A stretch of 59,659 bases of DNA, taken from the NCBI GenBank assembly GCA_039798745.1, contig JBDKFK010000007.1, positions 1 through 59,659 on the forward strand. Reading direction: 5' to 3'. This DNA comes from JBDKFK01 sp039798745 (GTDB lineage Bacteria; Patescibacteriota; Microgenomatia; UBA1406; GWC2-37-13). Positions 49,390-58,741 of this stretch are shown here, piece by piece (within the stretch, counting starts at the first letter, position 1; each line of letters opens with the position of its first letter). Under the pieces are notes generated by a model that saw only the letters and a list, made by a program, of their open reading frames with translations, was not told where the DNA came from and searched no databases. The translations under genes were made by a program, and so were the position numbers.

Positions 49390-52287
49390 ATGATTGATAC
49401 TATTCGAGTTAAAGGAGCAAAACAGCATAACCTTCAAAATGTAAGCGTTGACATTCCAAAGCATAACTTTGTGGTTATAACCGGAGTTTCCGGTTCGGGA
49501 AAATCATCTCTGGCATTTGATACTATCTACGCCGAAGGTCAGCGCCGATATGTAGAATCTCTATCAGCTTACGCCCGACAATTTTTGGGAATCATGGAGA
49601 AGCCGGATGTCGAAAGTATTGAAGGGCTTTCACCCTCTATCTCAATTGACCAGAAGACCGTGTCACATAATCCGCGCTCAACGGTGGGAACAATTACAGA
49701 GGTCTACGATTATCTCCGCCTCTTGTACGCGCGTATTGGCCATCCTCATTGTCCAAACTGCGGCATTGAGATAACCAAACTTTCTGTGGATGAGATAGTC
49801 GATAAGATTCTCACCCGTATTGAAAAGCAACTTCAGAATGATAAGATAAAGCCTCACCAGTTTGATGTCCTTTCTCCGGTAGTGCGGCAGCGCAAAGGTG
49901 AGTTTCGGGATCTTTTTTCAAACCTTATGAGTAAAGGTTTTACTCAGGCATACATAGACGGTAAGTCCGCCGATATAAATGACGATGTCTCTCTCATAAA
50001 AACAAATAAGCATACTGTTTCAGTTGTTGTCGATACGATATCAACTACTCACGCGAACATGAAGGACGAAATATATAGAGCCAATATGCGATCACGTCTT
50101 ACCAACTCTGTTGAGCAGAGTGTAAATCTTTCCGACGGACTGGTGCTTCTTAAGTATGATAAAGAAGAGCATCTGTATTCAGAAAAGTTTTCGTGTCCCA
50201 ACTGTAACCTGTCACTGCCCGAAATCGAGCCGCGCATGTTCTCATTTAACTCGCCTCTGGGCGCTTGTGAAAACTGCAAGGGGTTAGGCACTGTGTACCG
50301 CGTGGATCCTGATCTGCTTCTTAACCCGAGACTTAGCATAAATGAAGGTGGCATAATGCCGTACACAAAATTCTTTTTCATGGATACCTGGTATACCCGA
50401 CTCCTGAAACTCATGTCCGACGAAGAAAATATCGATTTAAATAAACCTATCGAAAACCTGCCGCAGGAAAAGATTGATATTATTCTTCACGGAACTGACA
50501 AAGTATATAAGGTTCCCGGCACCAACAGACAGGGAAGAAGCACTGTAATATATGAAAAATTTGACGGTATCGTAAAAGAAATGGAACGCAGGTATTTTGA
50601 TAATACCACTGAATCCGCCGGTGTCGAAGTACAAAAATATATGCGTGAAGAAAAATGTCAGACCTGTAAAGGCGCTAAGCTTAAACCCGAAATACTTGCC
50701 ATAACTATTGACGGTATAAATATTTCCAAGACTTCAGAGATGGCAGTACATGAACTTGTGGACTACTACATACATACGCTGCCGAAAAAAATGAACGACT
50801 ACGAAACACAGGTCTCAAAATCTATACTCAAAGAAATTGTCATTAGATTGACCTTTCTAAACAACGTCGGACTTTCATACCTCACTGTTGCGCGTGCCGC
50901 AAAATCACTATCAGGCGGAGAGTTGCAGCGTATACGGCTCGCGTCACAGATTGGTACCGGACTTACCGGAGTACTCTATGTGCTTGACGAACCATCTATT
51001 GGTCTGCACTCACGCGACGTAAGTGCTCTTATTGAAACACTGCATAACCTAAAATCTCTGGGAAATACGTTGATTGTCGTAGAACATGATCAGGAAACTA
51101 TGGAAGCCGCTGATTATGTAATTGAGTTGGGTCCACACGCAGGTAAACACGGCGGACATATAACATTTACCGGTACAGTACCACAGCTTCTTAAAGATAA
51201 AAAATCTCTTACCGGTCAATATCTTTCGGGAAAAAAATCTATTCAGACAAAACCAAGAGATCTGGTGACACAAAACGGAAAACTCATGCTTAAAGGTGCT
51301 AAGGAACATAACTTAAAAAACGTTGATATAGATCTGCCGTTGGGCAATCTCATTGCCGTTACCGGCGTTTCCGGTTCAGGTAAATCCACACTCATTATCG
51401 ATACACTCTATCCCGCTCTTAAGTATCACCTCGACGGATACTTTATGGCAAAAATGGGAGACTTTACTCGACTCGAAGGCTTTCATTACATTGACCGTGT
51501 ATATATGGTTGATCAGTCACCTATAGGCAGAACCCCTCGATCAAACCCTGCAACATACATTGGTTTTTTCGACGATATCCGCGAGATGTATGCCGCGACA
51601 ACCGAAGCAAAAGCCCGTGGATTTCAGAAAAGCCGTTTTTCGTTTAATCTTAAAGGCGGCAGATGTGAAAAATGCCAGGGCGCCGGGGTTATAAAAATCG
51701 AGATGCAGTTTCTGCCTGATGTCTATGTAACCTGCGACGTATGTGAAGGCAAACGCTATAACAGAGAAACGATAGAGGTAACATATAAAGGAAAAAGTAT
51801 TTATGAAGTGCTCAAAATGACGGTCGACGAAGCAATAGATTTCTTTGCCAATCATCATCATATTCATACAAAGCTTCAATTCCTGCAGAGCGTAGGGCTT
51901 GGTTACATAGAACTCGGACAACCTGCGCCTACATTCTCAGGGGGAGAAGCACAGCGTATGAAACTGGTCAACGAACTTTCCCGCAAAGGCACTGGAAAAA
52001 CCCTTTACATACTTGACGAACCGACAACCGGCCTTCATTTCTATGATATTCAGAAACTATTAAACGCTTTGTTTGAGCTTGTCGAACACGGAAATACTGT
52101 TGTCGTGATAGAACACAATATGGATGTTATAAAAAACTGTCAGTATGTGATTGATATGGGTCCTGAGGGTGGCGACAAGGGTGGAGAAATAATATACCAG
52201 GGAAGTACACGGGGATTGGTTGATGTAGAAAAATCATACACAGGACAGTATCTTAAAAAATTCCTTAATAATAACTTCAAAAAGTAA
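49390..52287 (+). CDS. uvrA: Excinuclease ABC subunit A
   Basis: 965 residues, two ABC ATPase modules. The first has TGVSGSGKSSLAFDTIYAEGQRRYVESLSAYARQFL; its signature is LSGGELQRIRLASQIG. Zinc modules are CPNC..., CPNCNLSL...CENCKG and CQTCKG; the second half has CEKCQGAGVIKIEMQFLPDVYVTCDVCEGKRYN. The second Walker A is TGVSGSGKSTLIIDTLY. It scans DNA for damage and loads UvrB. Own TACAAT (49373-49378) 11 nt upstream of ATG. Confidence 0.97.
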   Translation: MIDTIRVKGAKQHNLQNVSVDIPKHNFVVITGVSGSGKSSLAFDTIYAEGQRRYVESLSAYARQFLGIMEKPDVESIEGLSPSISIDQKTVSHNPRSTVGTITEVYDYLRLLYARIGHPHCPNCGIEITKLSVDEIVDKILTRIEKQLQNDKIKPHQFDVLSPVVRQRKGEFRDLFSNLMSKGFTQAYIDGKSADINDDVSLIKTNKHTVSVVVDTISTTHANMKDEIYRANMRSRLTNSVEQSVNLSDGLVLLKYDKEEHLYSEKFSCPNCNLSLPEIEPRMFSFNSPLGACENCKGLGTVYRVDPDLLLNPRLSINEGGIMPYTKFFFMDTWYTRLLKLMSDEENIDLNKPIENLPQEKIDIILHGTDKVYKVPGTNRQGRSTVIYEKFDGIVKEMERRYFDNTTESAGVEVQKYMREEKCQTCKGAKLKPEILAITIDGINISKTSEMAVHELVDYYIHTLPKKMNDYETQVSKSILKEIVIRLTFLNNVGLSYLTVARAAKSLSGGELQRIRLASQIGTGLTGVLYVLDEPSIGLHSRDVSALIETLHNLKSLGNTLIVVEHDQETMEAADYVIELGPHAGKHGGHITFTGTVPQLLKDKKSLTGQYLSGKKSIQTKPRDLVTQNGKLMLKGAKEHNLKNVDIDLPLGNLIAVTGVSGSGKSTLIIDTLYPALKYHLDGYFMAKMGDFTRLEGFHYIDRVYMVDQSPIGRTPRSNPATYIGFFDDIREMYAATTEAKARGFQKSRFSFNLKGGRCEKCQGAGVIKIEMQFLPDVYVTCDVCEGKRYNRETIEVTYKGKSIYEVLKMTVDEAIDFFANHHHIHTKLQFLQSVGLGYIELGQPAPTFSGGEAQRMKLVNELSRKGTGKTLYILDEPTTGLHFYDIQKLLNALFELVEHGNTVVVIEHNMDVIKNCQYVIDMGPEGGDKGGEIIYQGSTRGLVDVEKSYTGQYLKKFLNNNFKK

Positions 52288-52305
52288 ACTCCATGGATAG
52301 TATGA

Positions 52306-52518
52306 TATACTATCAGCATTCTTCCAGGACAGCATATTGATAGCCTATATGCCGGCCGGAAACAGAACTTTTATAAACGGTTAGAGAAACATTTATACAA
52401 TGATGCTTTTTGCATACAAAGCGTGCGAAGAGCTCCATTGTATAAATGGATCCTCAACAAGTCCTTTCATCCCCGGAAGGCATCTGCACGCATCTCATAC
52501 CCTCAGAAAGGAGCCACA
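52306..52518 (+). promoter_or_regulatory. Promoter and structured leader of 52519
   Basis: TGATATACTATC (TATACT 52306-52311), itself inside the dyad GATAGTAT/ATACTATC, is followed by about 203 nt. Hairpins: GCATAT/ATATGC; CATTTATACAATG (52390-52402) with CATTGTATAAATG (52436-52448), perfect over 13 bp. It ends in CAGAAAGGAGCCACA. Confidence 0.72.
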
Positions 52519-53235
52519 ATGGCACACCTGCGCACACATGATCGCAAAGTCGTAACTGTCTCGCCTTACGATCCCGCGGCGAAAATAGACAGTACTACTC
52601 TGGCTCTCGGACTTATCGTTGTCCGAGATCAGAACGACTGCCCACTGGCCTTCACCGTTGCGTATGCGGTCACTCTTGACCAGTATATGCTTGTGCCCAT
52701 TCAGGCGATCGAGATATCGGACGAAGCAATCATAGGCGTTACGGTGCGTACTCGCTATACTGAGCGCGTTCTCACTACAGACCGTAACTCAGTCACGGGA
52801 ATGCTGCTGGATTTTGGCATGTATATACTTTCAGCAGTAGATCCTGAACAGGAGGCAATCGAGGTCTTTCGTCAAAGCCGACTGTATCGTACACGCGAAT
52901 TCTGGATGCATATGTGGTCAGGAGTCGGACATTTGTTCTCGCTTCTGACTCTTGAGTTTCCCGCAGCAAACATGATAATCCTCAACGAGAAGATGCTCGT
53001 GGAGCTGCGATACGAAAGCTCGGCTGTCACGCTCGACACTCGGATGCCTCGCTTCCAAGAGAGCGCCGCGCGTTATGGCCATTTTATTGGCATGCACCTG
53101 GGCATTGATGAGCTGAGAAAACTGGATCTTGGCACAATCATAATGCCAAATCTCGCGGTGGAGATCTTTACCAGCGCGAAAAAGAAGATCGTCTTTCCGT
53201 CGTGGATGGATAAAACGCCGGACCAGTCCGGCTAA
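52519..53235 (+). CDS. Member of local paralogous family A
   Basis: 238 residues from ATG 52519 (ribosome site AAAGGAG; an upstream ATG at 52423 lies within the leader hairpins). Shares the family A plan with 39608 and 40371: LGLIVVRDQNDCPLAFTVAYAV..YMLVPIQ, REFWMHMWSGVGHLFSLLTLEFPA, FIGMHLGI and KKIVFPSWMDK. Soluble, no known domain. Located 230 nt after uvrA but with its own promoter. Function unknown. Confidence 0.72.
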   Translation: MAHLRTHDRKVVTVSPYDPAAKIDSTTLALGLIVVRDQNDCPLAFTVAYAVTLDQYMLVPIQAIEISDEAIIGVTVRTRYTERVLTTDRNSVTGMLLDFGMYILSAVDPEQEAIEVFRQSRLYRTREFWMHMWSGVGHLFSLLTLEFPAANMIILNEKMLVELRYESSAVTLDTRMPRFQESAARYGHFIGMHLGIDELRKLDLGTIIMPNLAVEIFTSAKKKIVFPSWMDKTPDQSG

Positions 53236-53251
53236 CCGTTTCATTCGCCGC

Positions 53252-53282
53252 TTCCCGATAATACATAAAGTATTATCGGGAA
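53252..53282 (+). terminator. Terminator hairpin
   Basis: Perfect 13-bp stem TTCCCGATAATAC / GTATTATCGGGAA with loop ATAAA, 17 nt after the stop of 52519-53235. Confidence 0.85.
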
Positions 53283-53322
53283 CGGCTATCCTTGTGTTAT
53301 ACATAAAAAATATTCTGTGGAA

Positions 53323-53501
53323 TATAATCCACACTCCATTTACAATACCATGATGACATAAGTCATGTATCCGCTCCTTGAGCGGACCCTCAGGACTTTG
53401 AAAACAGAGAGTTCTACACAAACCCTCAACCCCGAGGGTCGTTCTCATCCTCGAGAACAGGCAGAATGCCGGTAATCCGGCACATTTCACAAGGAGGTCA
53501 T
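53323..53501 (+). promoter_or_regulatory. Promoter and structured leader of 53502
   Basis: TATAAT (53323-53328) sits inside TGTGGAATATAATCCACA. About 167 nt of leader follow, with hairpins CCGCTC-CTT-GAGCGG, ACCCTC/GAGGGT, GTTCTC/GAGAAC and TGCCGG-TAAT-CCGGCA in a row. It ends in CAAGGAGGTCAT before ATG. Confidence 0.7.
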
Positions 53502-54128
53502 ATGATCAGTATTAGTGTGAATGCGCGTGGCCAGTACCGCTACGGTCTCCCTCTGACCGAAGAGCGGGTAATTGGCACCTGTGTTCAGCTTGGAAACTGG
53601 ATGCAGACCACACAGCCGACCTGGCTTGCCGTTTCTCATGCCTACTCGCGACGTAGAGTACGCCATGAACGTATCTACGAGTGCGATATTGAACCAGGTG
53701 ACCGGTGCATGCTCATCGAGCCATACAGCCCGAATGAGATCGCACTGGTGCGGTTCAATACGTTTGCGGGACTTCACAACCCCCGCATAGGGTTTACCCA
53801 GAAGTACTGGGGTATACCCGAAAAAGTTGAACGCGCTCTTACCCTGCACGAAAACGTGCGCGGCGACTGGGAAGACGCGGTATATGTGATGAATCCCGGT
53901 GATACGGTGTTTGTGCATCCTACCGACCGGTATATTCCTCCGTATGTGATACGATGGAACGGCGACAGTCTCGAAAAGATTCGCGTCGGGACATTTAATC
54001 AATACGTTGTTCAACCCTGGTTACAACAGGCGTCAGCCGATGATATACGCGCCGCGTTATCCAACGCCAAACGCCGACGGCACAAAAGCCTGACCATGCT
54101 TCTTAGCGAAATCGCGCCCACAGCGTAG
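53502..54128 (+). CDS. Hypothetical protein of the Shine-Dalgarno class
   Basis: 208 residues from ATG 53502, 5 nt after AAGGAGG. The N-terminal half has IGTCVQLGNW...TWLAVSHAYS and DRCMLIEPYSPNEIALVRF, which recalls the strand pair at the start of family A. The later GFWK/FPxW landmarks are not evident, so I leave the relation open. Ends with a basic region KRRRHKSL. No known domain, signal or membrane helix. Confidence 0.65.
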   Translation: MISISVNARGQYRYGLPLTEERVIGTCVQLGNWMQTTQPTWLAVSHAYSRRRVRHERIYECDIEPGDRCMLIEPYSPNEIALVRFNTFAGLHNPRIGFTQKYWGIPEKVERALTLHENVRGDWEDAVYVMNPGDTVFVHPTDRYIPPYVIRWNGDSLEKIRVGTFNQYVVQPWLQQASADDIRAALSNAKRRRHKSLTMLLSEIAPTA

Positions 54129-54148
54129 CTCTCTGAACCATTTTTATC

Positions 54149-54185
54149 GCTTCTCATCGTCTGACATTGTCAGACGGTGAGAAGC
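54149..54185 (+). terminator. Terminator hairpin
   Basis: GCTTCTCA-T-CGTCTGAC-ATT-GTCAGACG-G-TGAGAAGC, a 17-bp stem with one mismatch, ending 5 nt before the -10 of the next gene. Confidence 0.85.
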
Positions 54186-54201
54186 CCCGTATAATCAGTG
54201 T

Positions 54202-56034
54202 ATGATGAGGCATCTATCGAAGTTATTTTTTCTGACAATTCTTTGTTTGAGCCTTACGTCTTCCGTCCATGCCGAGTCTCCCACATTCACCAACGACTAC
54301 AACGTAGAATATTTCCTTACCGAAAATCAGTCAAAGGTTGCGGCTCATGTATCTTTTACCATTACTATTACCAACCTGAGGAATGATGTATTTGTTGATA
54401 AGATGTCGTTGGCCTTTCCTAAAACATTTTCTATCAGCAATATGGACGCCAAAGACGATAGGGGCACGGTTACTCCTGAGATGGGCGGAGACGAACTGCG
54501 CACTACCATGACCTTAAAATTCAACGATCCGAAGATCGGTAAAGATCTGTCCAATACATTTCATATTGCCTTCGATCAGGAAAATCTGTTCAAAGCTCAC
54601 GGCAATATCTGGGAAGTAATGCTTCCGACAATAGAAGACAAAACCCGGACAAATTACAAAATTACGGTACATCTGCCCAAAACCACGACCAAAAAAATAG
54701 CTATTGCCAAACCGCGTCCTGATGCAGTAGAAAACGGCTCGATTATATGGAATAATCCCACCTCTCGTACCATCTACGCGGTTTTCGGTGACGAGCAGTA
54801 TTACAAACTAAACCTACAGTATCATCTCAAAAATCCAAAGTCTTCGCAGGGGTATACCGATATAGCGCTCCCCCCGGACACTATGTATCAAAAAATATAC
54901 ATTAACTCTCTCCAGCCCCCTCCTTCGAAGGTCTACACCGACGATGACGGCAACTATCTGGCACGTTACCTGATAAAGGGCAATGAACAGGTTAATGTAA
55001 TTTTCGATGGAAATATCTCTGTATTTACTCGACCAAGAACCGAAGTTCAAGCGTACCAACGAAACCAGTTTGAAGTACAAAAACGATATCTGCTAACGGC
55101 ATCTAAATACTGGGAGGTAGACAATCCTGAAGTAATTAAAGCGACACAGAATCCTGAAGAGGTGTACCGGTATGTGACAAGTACATTACGCTACAACTAT
55201 AAACGCCTTACGGATCTCAAAAATATTCAGCGAATGGGAGCCCGCGACGCGCTTGCCAATCCTGATCAGGCTGTGTGTATTGAGTTTACCGATACCTTCG
55301 TCGGGCTAGCGCGAGAAAAAGGAATTTACGCGCGGGAGATAGAAGGATACGGATTTTCACAGGATCCTCAGTTGCGCCCGCTTTCGTTTGTGGCAGATGT
55401 ACTTCATTCATGGCCTGAGTACTACGATGAACGCACCGACATATGGATACCTACTGACCCAACCTGGGAAGATACATCGGGCATAGATTACTTTGGATCA
55501 TTTGATCTTAATCATATAACATTCGCCATACACGGAAAAGAGCCTGACTATCCGCTGCCTGCAGGTATGTACAAAACAGCAAGTTCCAAAGATGTGTTTG
55601 TAACCGCAGTCGACACAAAGCCGACTGAAAATATAAATATTTCAATCGAACCGTTCCGACTACCTGCACAGCTTTCGGACAAATCAACCTTCAAACACAC
55701 TCTCAAAATAGTCAATAACAGCAACATCTACCTCTGGAATACGCCTATCACCTTTCAGACTGAAAACGTTAAGAGTAGTGTAAGTAATATGACCATCCCG
55801 GTACTGGCTCCTTATGAAATGAAAGAAATACCGTTTGAACTTACGCCAGCCAAGAGCAATGCCAAATCAAACGCCCGCCTTACCGTATCCATAATGGGGG
55901 ATGAGGTATATAAAGGAACCATGGCTGTCGTACCGTATTACTTCCAGTTTGGCCTTAAACTGGCCTACGGAGTGCTTGTAGGATCGCTGCTTTTTCTTCT
56001 TATTAAAGGCTTCAAAAAGATAAAACTAAAATAA
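54202..56034 (+). CDS. Membrane-anchored transglutaminase-like protein
   Basis: 610 residues. Signal peptide (KLFFLTILCLSLTSSVHA), a beta-rich N-terminal region to about residue 290, and a transglutaminase core. The nucleophile is in QAVCIEFTDTFVGLAREKGI (Cys near 355), with His in VLHSWPEYYDE and Asp in WIPTDPTW completing the triad. A C-terminal Ig-like domain and one membrane helix (about 585-604) with a basic tail follow. It faces the outside and may cross-link or process surface proteins. TATAAT (54190-54195) is 6 nt before ATG. Two adjacent Met codons make the exact start ambiguous by one residue. Confidence 0.88.
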   Translation: MMRHLSKLFFLTILCLSLTSSVHAESPTFTNDYNVEYFLTENQSKVAAHVSFTITITNLRNDVFVDKMSLAFPKTFSISNMDAKDDRGTVTPEMGGDELRTTMTLKFNDPKIGKDLSNTFHIAFDQENLFKAHGNIWEVMLPTIEDKTRTNYKITVHLPKTTTKKIAIAKPRPDAVENGSIIWNNPTSRTIYAVFGDEQYYKLNLQYHLKNPKSSQGYTDIALPPDTMYQKIYINSLQPPPSKVYTDDDGNYLARYLIKGNEQVNVIFDGNISVFTRPRTEVQAYQRNQFEVQKRYLLTASKYWEVDNPEVIKATQNPEEVYRYVTSTLRYNYKRLTDLKNIQRMGARDALANPDQAVCIEFTDTFVGLAREKGIYAREIEGYGFSQDPQLRPLSFVADVLHSWPEYYDERTDIWIPTDPTWEDTSGIDYFGSFDLNHITFAIHGKEPDYPLPAGMYKTASSKDVFVTAVDTKPTENINISIEPFRLPAQLSDKSTFKHTLKIVNNSNIYLWNTPITFQTENVKSSVSNMTIPVLAPYEMKEIPFELTPAKSNAKSNARLTVSIMGDEVYKGTMAVVPYYFQFGLKLAYGVLVGSLLFLLIKGFKKIKLK

Positions 56035-56041
56035 GTACAGT

Positions 56042-56123
56042 GTCATTGCGAGGTCCGATGACCATCAGACCGCGGCAATCTTGACAAGATTGCTTCGCTA
56101 TATGCCAATGGGCTCGCAATGAC
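56042..56123. repeat. GTCATTGCGAG-type palindromic repeat element
   Basis: 82 bp with terminal inverted repeats GTCATTGCGAG / CTCGCAATGAC and an inner CAATCTTGACAAGATTG hairpin. Related to 39291-39373 in its ends and in the inner ...GCAATCTT...AAGATTGCTTC part. It lies between the transglutaminase gene and uvrC. Confidence 0.82.
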
Positions 56124-56151
56124 AATCCATGCCTTGATATAATTAACCCAT

Positions 56152-57468
56152 ATGGAAGGCTTCGAAAAACATTCTGTACCCGCCACAAGAGAAGGACTGC
56201 AGTCGGTATCCAGTACCAATGGCATCTATATCTTCATAGGTAAAGGTCATGTCATGTATATTGGAAAATCAGTAAATCTGAAAGCACGATTAATATCACA
56301 TTTCGAGAACGCCAAAATTGATAACAAGGAAGCCGCGATAATCCAGCATTCCGATACCATTGAATACATTATTACCGATTCAGAACTAAAAGCTCTTCTT
56401 TTGGAATCTGAACTTATTCAAACTCATAAACCAAAATATAACGCGCGATGGATGGATGATAAAAGCTACATATATGTAAAAGTTACCGTGAAGGATCGTT
56501 ATCCCAAAATTTACCCGGTGCGCCGGGAAAAAGACGGAGTGTCACAATATTTTGGACCGTTTCCATCAATCAGAAGTATTGAGGAATTGCTGCGAGAAAT
56601 CAGACGGGTCTTTCCGTTCTGTACGCAAAAAAAACTTGGCAAGAAACCTTGTTTCTACTCAAAAATAGGGCTGTGCAATCCATGCCCAAGCGCGATCGAG
56701 CAGATCGAAGATGAAGAAGAACGAAAAAAACTTACAAAACAATACCGTTATAATCTCCGACAGATTATACGTATATTCAAAGGTGAGACCGATCTGGTCC
56801 TGAAAACATTGTATAAAGAACTAAAAGACCTTACCAAAACGGAGTCCTACGAAGAGGCTCTTGAGCTACGTAACCGTATTTTTACCATGGAACATCTCAT
56901 TCACGACAGACTATTTGTAGCTGATGTTACACAAAACTACAATCAGTCTGATGAAAGTACTGCCCGACTCATAGCTCTTCTGAAACAATATTTCCCAAAC
57001 TTGTCCAGTATAAAACGCGTTGAGTGCTACGATATAAGTAATTTTCAGCAGAAGGATATTACTGCGTCAATGGTGGTATTTAACGAGGGAATTATAGATA
57101 AAAAAGAGTATCGGCGTTTTAAGATAAAAAATGAGCAGATTCAGTCGGATTTTGATGCTATGGACGAAGTGTTCCGGAGACGATTCCGTCAGTCATGGCA
57201 GTCTCCTGATCTTATAGTAGTTGACGGCGGTAGACCACAGGTAAAACGGGTGCTGGAGGTATTAGACGAGATACAGGTTAACATTCCGCTTATCGGTATT
57301 GCAAAACATCCGGACCGACTGGTAATTGGTATCCAAGGATTACCCGTAAATAAACCACCTGTACATAATCTTGGGTTTAATATGATTCGTTCACTACGTG
57401 ATGAGTCACACAGGTTCGCGAAAAAATATCATGTGCTTTTACGCAATAAACATCTGAATATTATCTGA
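56152..57468 (+). CDS. uvrC: Excinuclease ABC subunit C, short form
   Basis: 438 residues. The N-terminal GIY-YIG nuclease (NGIYIFIGKGHVMYIGKSVNLKARLISHF) makes the 3' cut. A Cys-containing segment follows (CFYSKIGLCNPC), then a UVR-like motif (ESYEEALELRNRIFTMEHLI). The RNase H-like domain for the 5' cut has VECYDISNFQQ, DLIVVDGGRPQ and SLRDESHRFAKKYH. It stops right after this domain: the C-terminal (HhH)2 DNA-binding domain of the standard UvrC of about 600 residues is missing. TATAAT (56138-56143) is 8 nt before ATG. Confidence 0.93.
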   Translation: MEGFEKHSVPATREGLQSVSSTNGIYIFIGKGHVMYIGKSVNLKARLISHFENAKIDNKEAAIIQHSDTIEYIITDSELKALLLESELIQTHKPKYNARWMDDKSYIYVKVTVKDRYPKIYPVRREKDGVSQYFGPFPSIRSIEELLREIRRVFPFCTQKKLGKKPCFYSKIGLCNPCPSAIEQIEDEEERKKLTKQYRYNLRQIIRIFKGETDLVLKTLYKELKDLTKTESYEEALELRNRIFTMEHLIHDRLFVADVTQNYNQSDESTARLIALLKQYFPNLSSIKRVECYDISNFQQKDITASMVVFNEGIIDKKEYRRFKIKNEQIQSDFDAMDEVFRRRFRQSWQSPDLIVVDGGRPQVKRVLEVLDEIQVNIPLIGIAKHPDRLVIGIQGLPVNKPPVHNLGFNMIRSLRDESHRFAKKYHVLLRNKHLNII

Positions 57469-57484
57469 GTATAGATAGGGACGT

Positions 57485-57507
57485 GGGGCCCATGGGGCGG
57501 CGGCCCC
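57485..57507. terminator. Possible terminator hairpin
   Basis: GGGGCC and GGCCCC around an 11-nt loop, between convergent uvrC (ends 57468) and the leftward operon (ends 57548). Short stem and no T-run. The remainder of 57469-57547 shows nothing else. Confidence 0.45.
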
Positions 57508-57547
57508 GAAGACTAAAAGAGAGGATTATAACCCTACATGTAAGCTA

Positions 57548-58060
57548 TCACCCTGCGTTATCAACCGCCGCCACAAGCAGTTTTTCATGCTCAGTGAGGA
57601 GATTGAGAATCTCAAGGTGAAGAAGCTTATGAGACTCGGCGCCCTGCGCGTACAGAACCTCAAGTTCGGCGTGCATCACGACCAGTCGCTTCGCCATTGC
57701 GACAAACTGCTCAGTAATTACGCCTGTGTTGAAGTCGTCACGCATGCGTTCGCTTTCGCGACGCAAAGCAACGGAGCTTTCGATCGCCGTCTCTACCTTA
57801 CCCTTGACCTCAACCACAGTCCAGCTTACGATCTCTTCTATTTTTCCGTGGCTCTCAGCCCAGATCATGAACTCGAAAAGCTGGTTGTTAAGGTCTCCCT
57901 TGGCGACGGTATTGAGCTCAATACCTAGCTCCTGCTTTACGACAGCAGCAAGCTCGGGCACCGAGGGAAAGAGCCTTAACAGCTCCTGGAACAGATAGCG
58001 ATACTGCATCGGCTCCAGCTTGGTACCTGGTATCCAGGTGATGAGAGGATTGTCGGTCAT
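57548..58060 (-). CDS. EAD1-like effector-associated domain protein
   Basis: 170 residues. Residues about 17-85 (YRYLFQELLRLFPSVPELAA, then ELGIELNTVAKGDL and LFEFMIWAESHGKIEEIV) fit the EAD1 pattern known from bacterial NLR-, caspase- and TIR-type conflict systems: helix with L..L...FP, L...V...LG..L, then WAE..G.....L. The rest is a long helical region that may be a coiled coil. EAD1 domains are adaptors that join sensor and effector proteins by homotypic contacts. Last gene of a three-gene operon; its ATG overlaps the preceding stop (ATGA) and a GGAGG site lies inside the upstream gene. No effector domain is visible within the operon. Confidence 0.68.
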   Translation of the reverse strand: MTDNPLITWIPGTKLEPMQYRYLFQELLRLFPSVPELAAVVKQELGIELNTVAKGDLNNQLFEFMIWAESHGKIEEIVSWTVVEVKGKVETAIESSVALRRESERMRDDFNTGVITEQFVAMAKRLVVMHAELEVLYAQGAESHKLLHLEILNLLTEHEKLLVAAVDNAG

Positions 58061-58728
58061 TCTGCACCTCCATTGGTAGAAAGGCGCGCCAGCAATGTCT
58101 TGACGAGCTCTTCATTGGTCATGCCGACAGGCGGCTGCAGCTGCAGCACGACAGCCATCAGAGCAATGAAACAGTCCGCGAGAAGCGCACTGTTTAGCGT
58201 ACGCGACGCGTCAGATACAATGATCTGGAAAGCTTCCCATGCCAGTTTGCGTCCTTCGCGATAGCTATTGTTCGGCGGCGCGTTTTCGTCGTTTTGCGCG
58301 CCGAACATGTACATGGTCATGTATCCCAGCTCAACAGGGCGCACATCACGGTACGCAAACTCCAGCTTGAGCAGATACGCATAGGCCTCCGCGGCACCAG
58401 CGCATACATCGATCGAATCGAAGGTGACAGCCGCGACGGCTTCGTTGACTGCGCGCATAAGCGCGATGGTCTCGCCCGGTAATTTCTGTCCTCCCTTATT
58501 ATGAAGAGACAGAAGATAGCCAGGTTCGATGTTGTCTACAAAGATTCCGCCAAGACCTCTGTTGTTCGCGGGTAGATAGACAAGCATGGTCTTCGTCGGA
58601 TGACGAAGCAGCTCTTCTATCTGTGAGGCTTCGAATTGGGGAAGCGCAATCTCAAGGCTCGCAAGATGTAGGATCGTCGCGATCTTCACTGCCTGGATCT
58701 GTGCTTCCGTAAGATGACGTGTGGGCAT
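58057..58728 (-). CDS. Hypothetical protein, middle gene of the EAD1 operon
   Basis: 223 residues. Segments TMLVYLPANNRGLGGIFVDN and LLSLHNKGGQKLPGETIALMRAVNEAVAAV suggest an alpha/beta N-terminal half; the C-terminal half is helical (LADCFIALMAVVLQLQPP). No known family. The start has AAAGGAG 8 nt upstream, and the gap from the preceding gene is 13 nt. Function unknown; co-expression with the EAD1-like protein is the only clue. Confidence 0.65.
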   Translation of the reverse strand: MPTRHLTEAQIQAVKIATILHLASLEIALPQFEASQIEELLRHPTKTMLVYLPANNRGLGGIFVDNIEPGYLLSLHNKGGQKLPGETIALMRAVNEAVAAVTFDSIDVCAGAAEAYAYLLKLEFAYRDVRPVELGYMTMYMFGAQNDENAPPNNSYREGRKLAWEAFQIIVSDASRTLNSALLADCFIALMAVVLQLQPPVGMTNEELVKTLLARLSTNGGAE

Positions 58729-58741
58729 GTTGTATGCTCCT

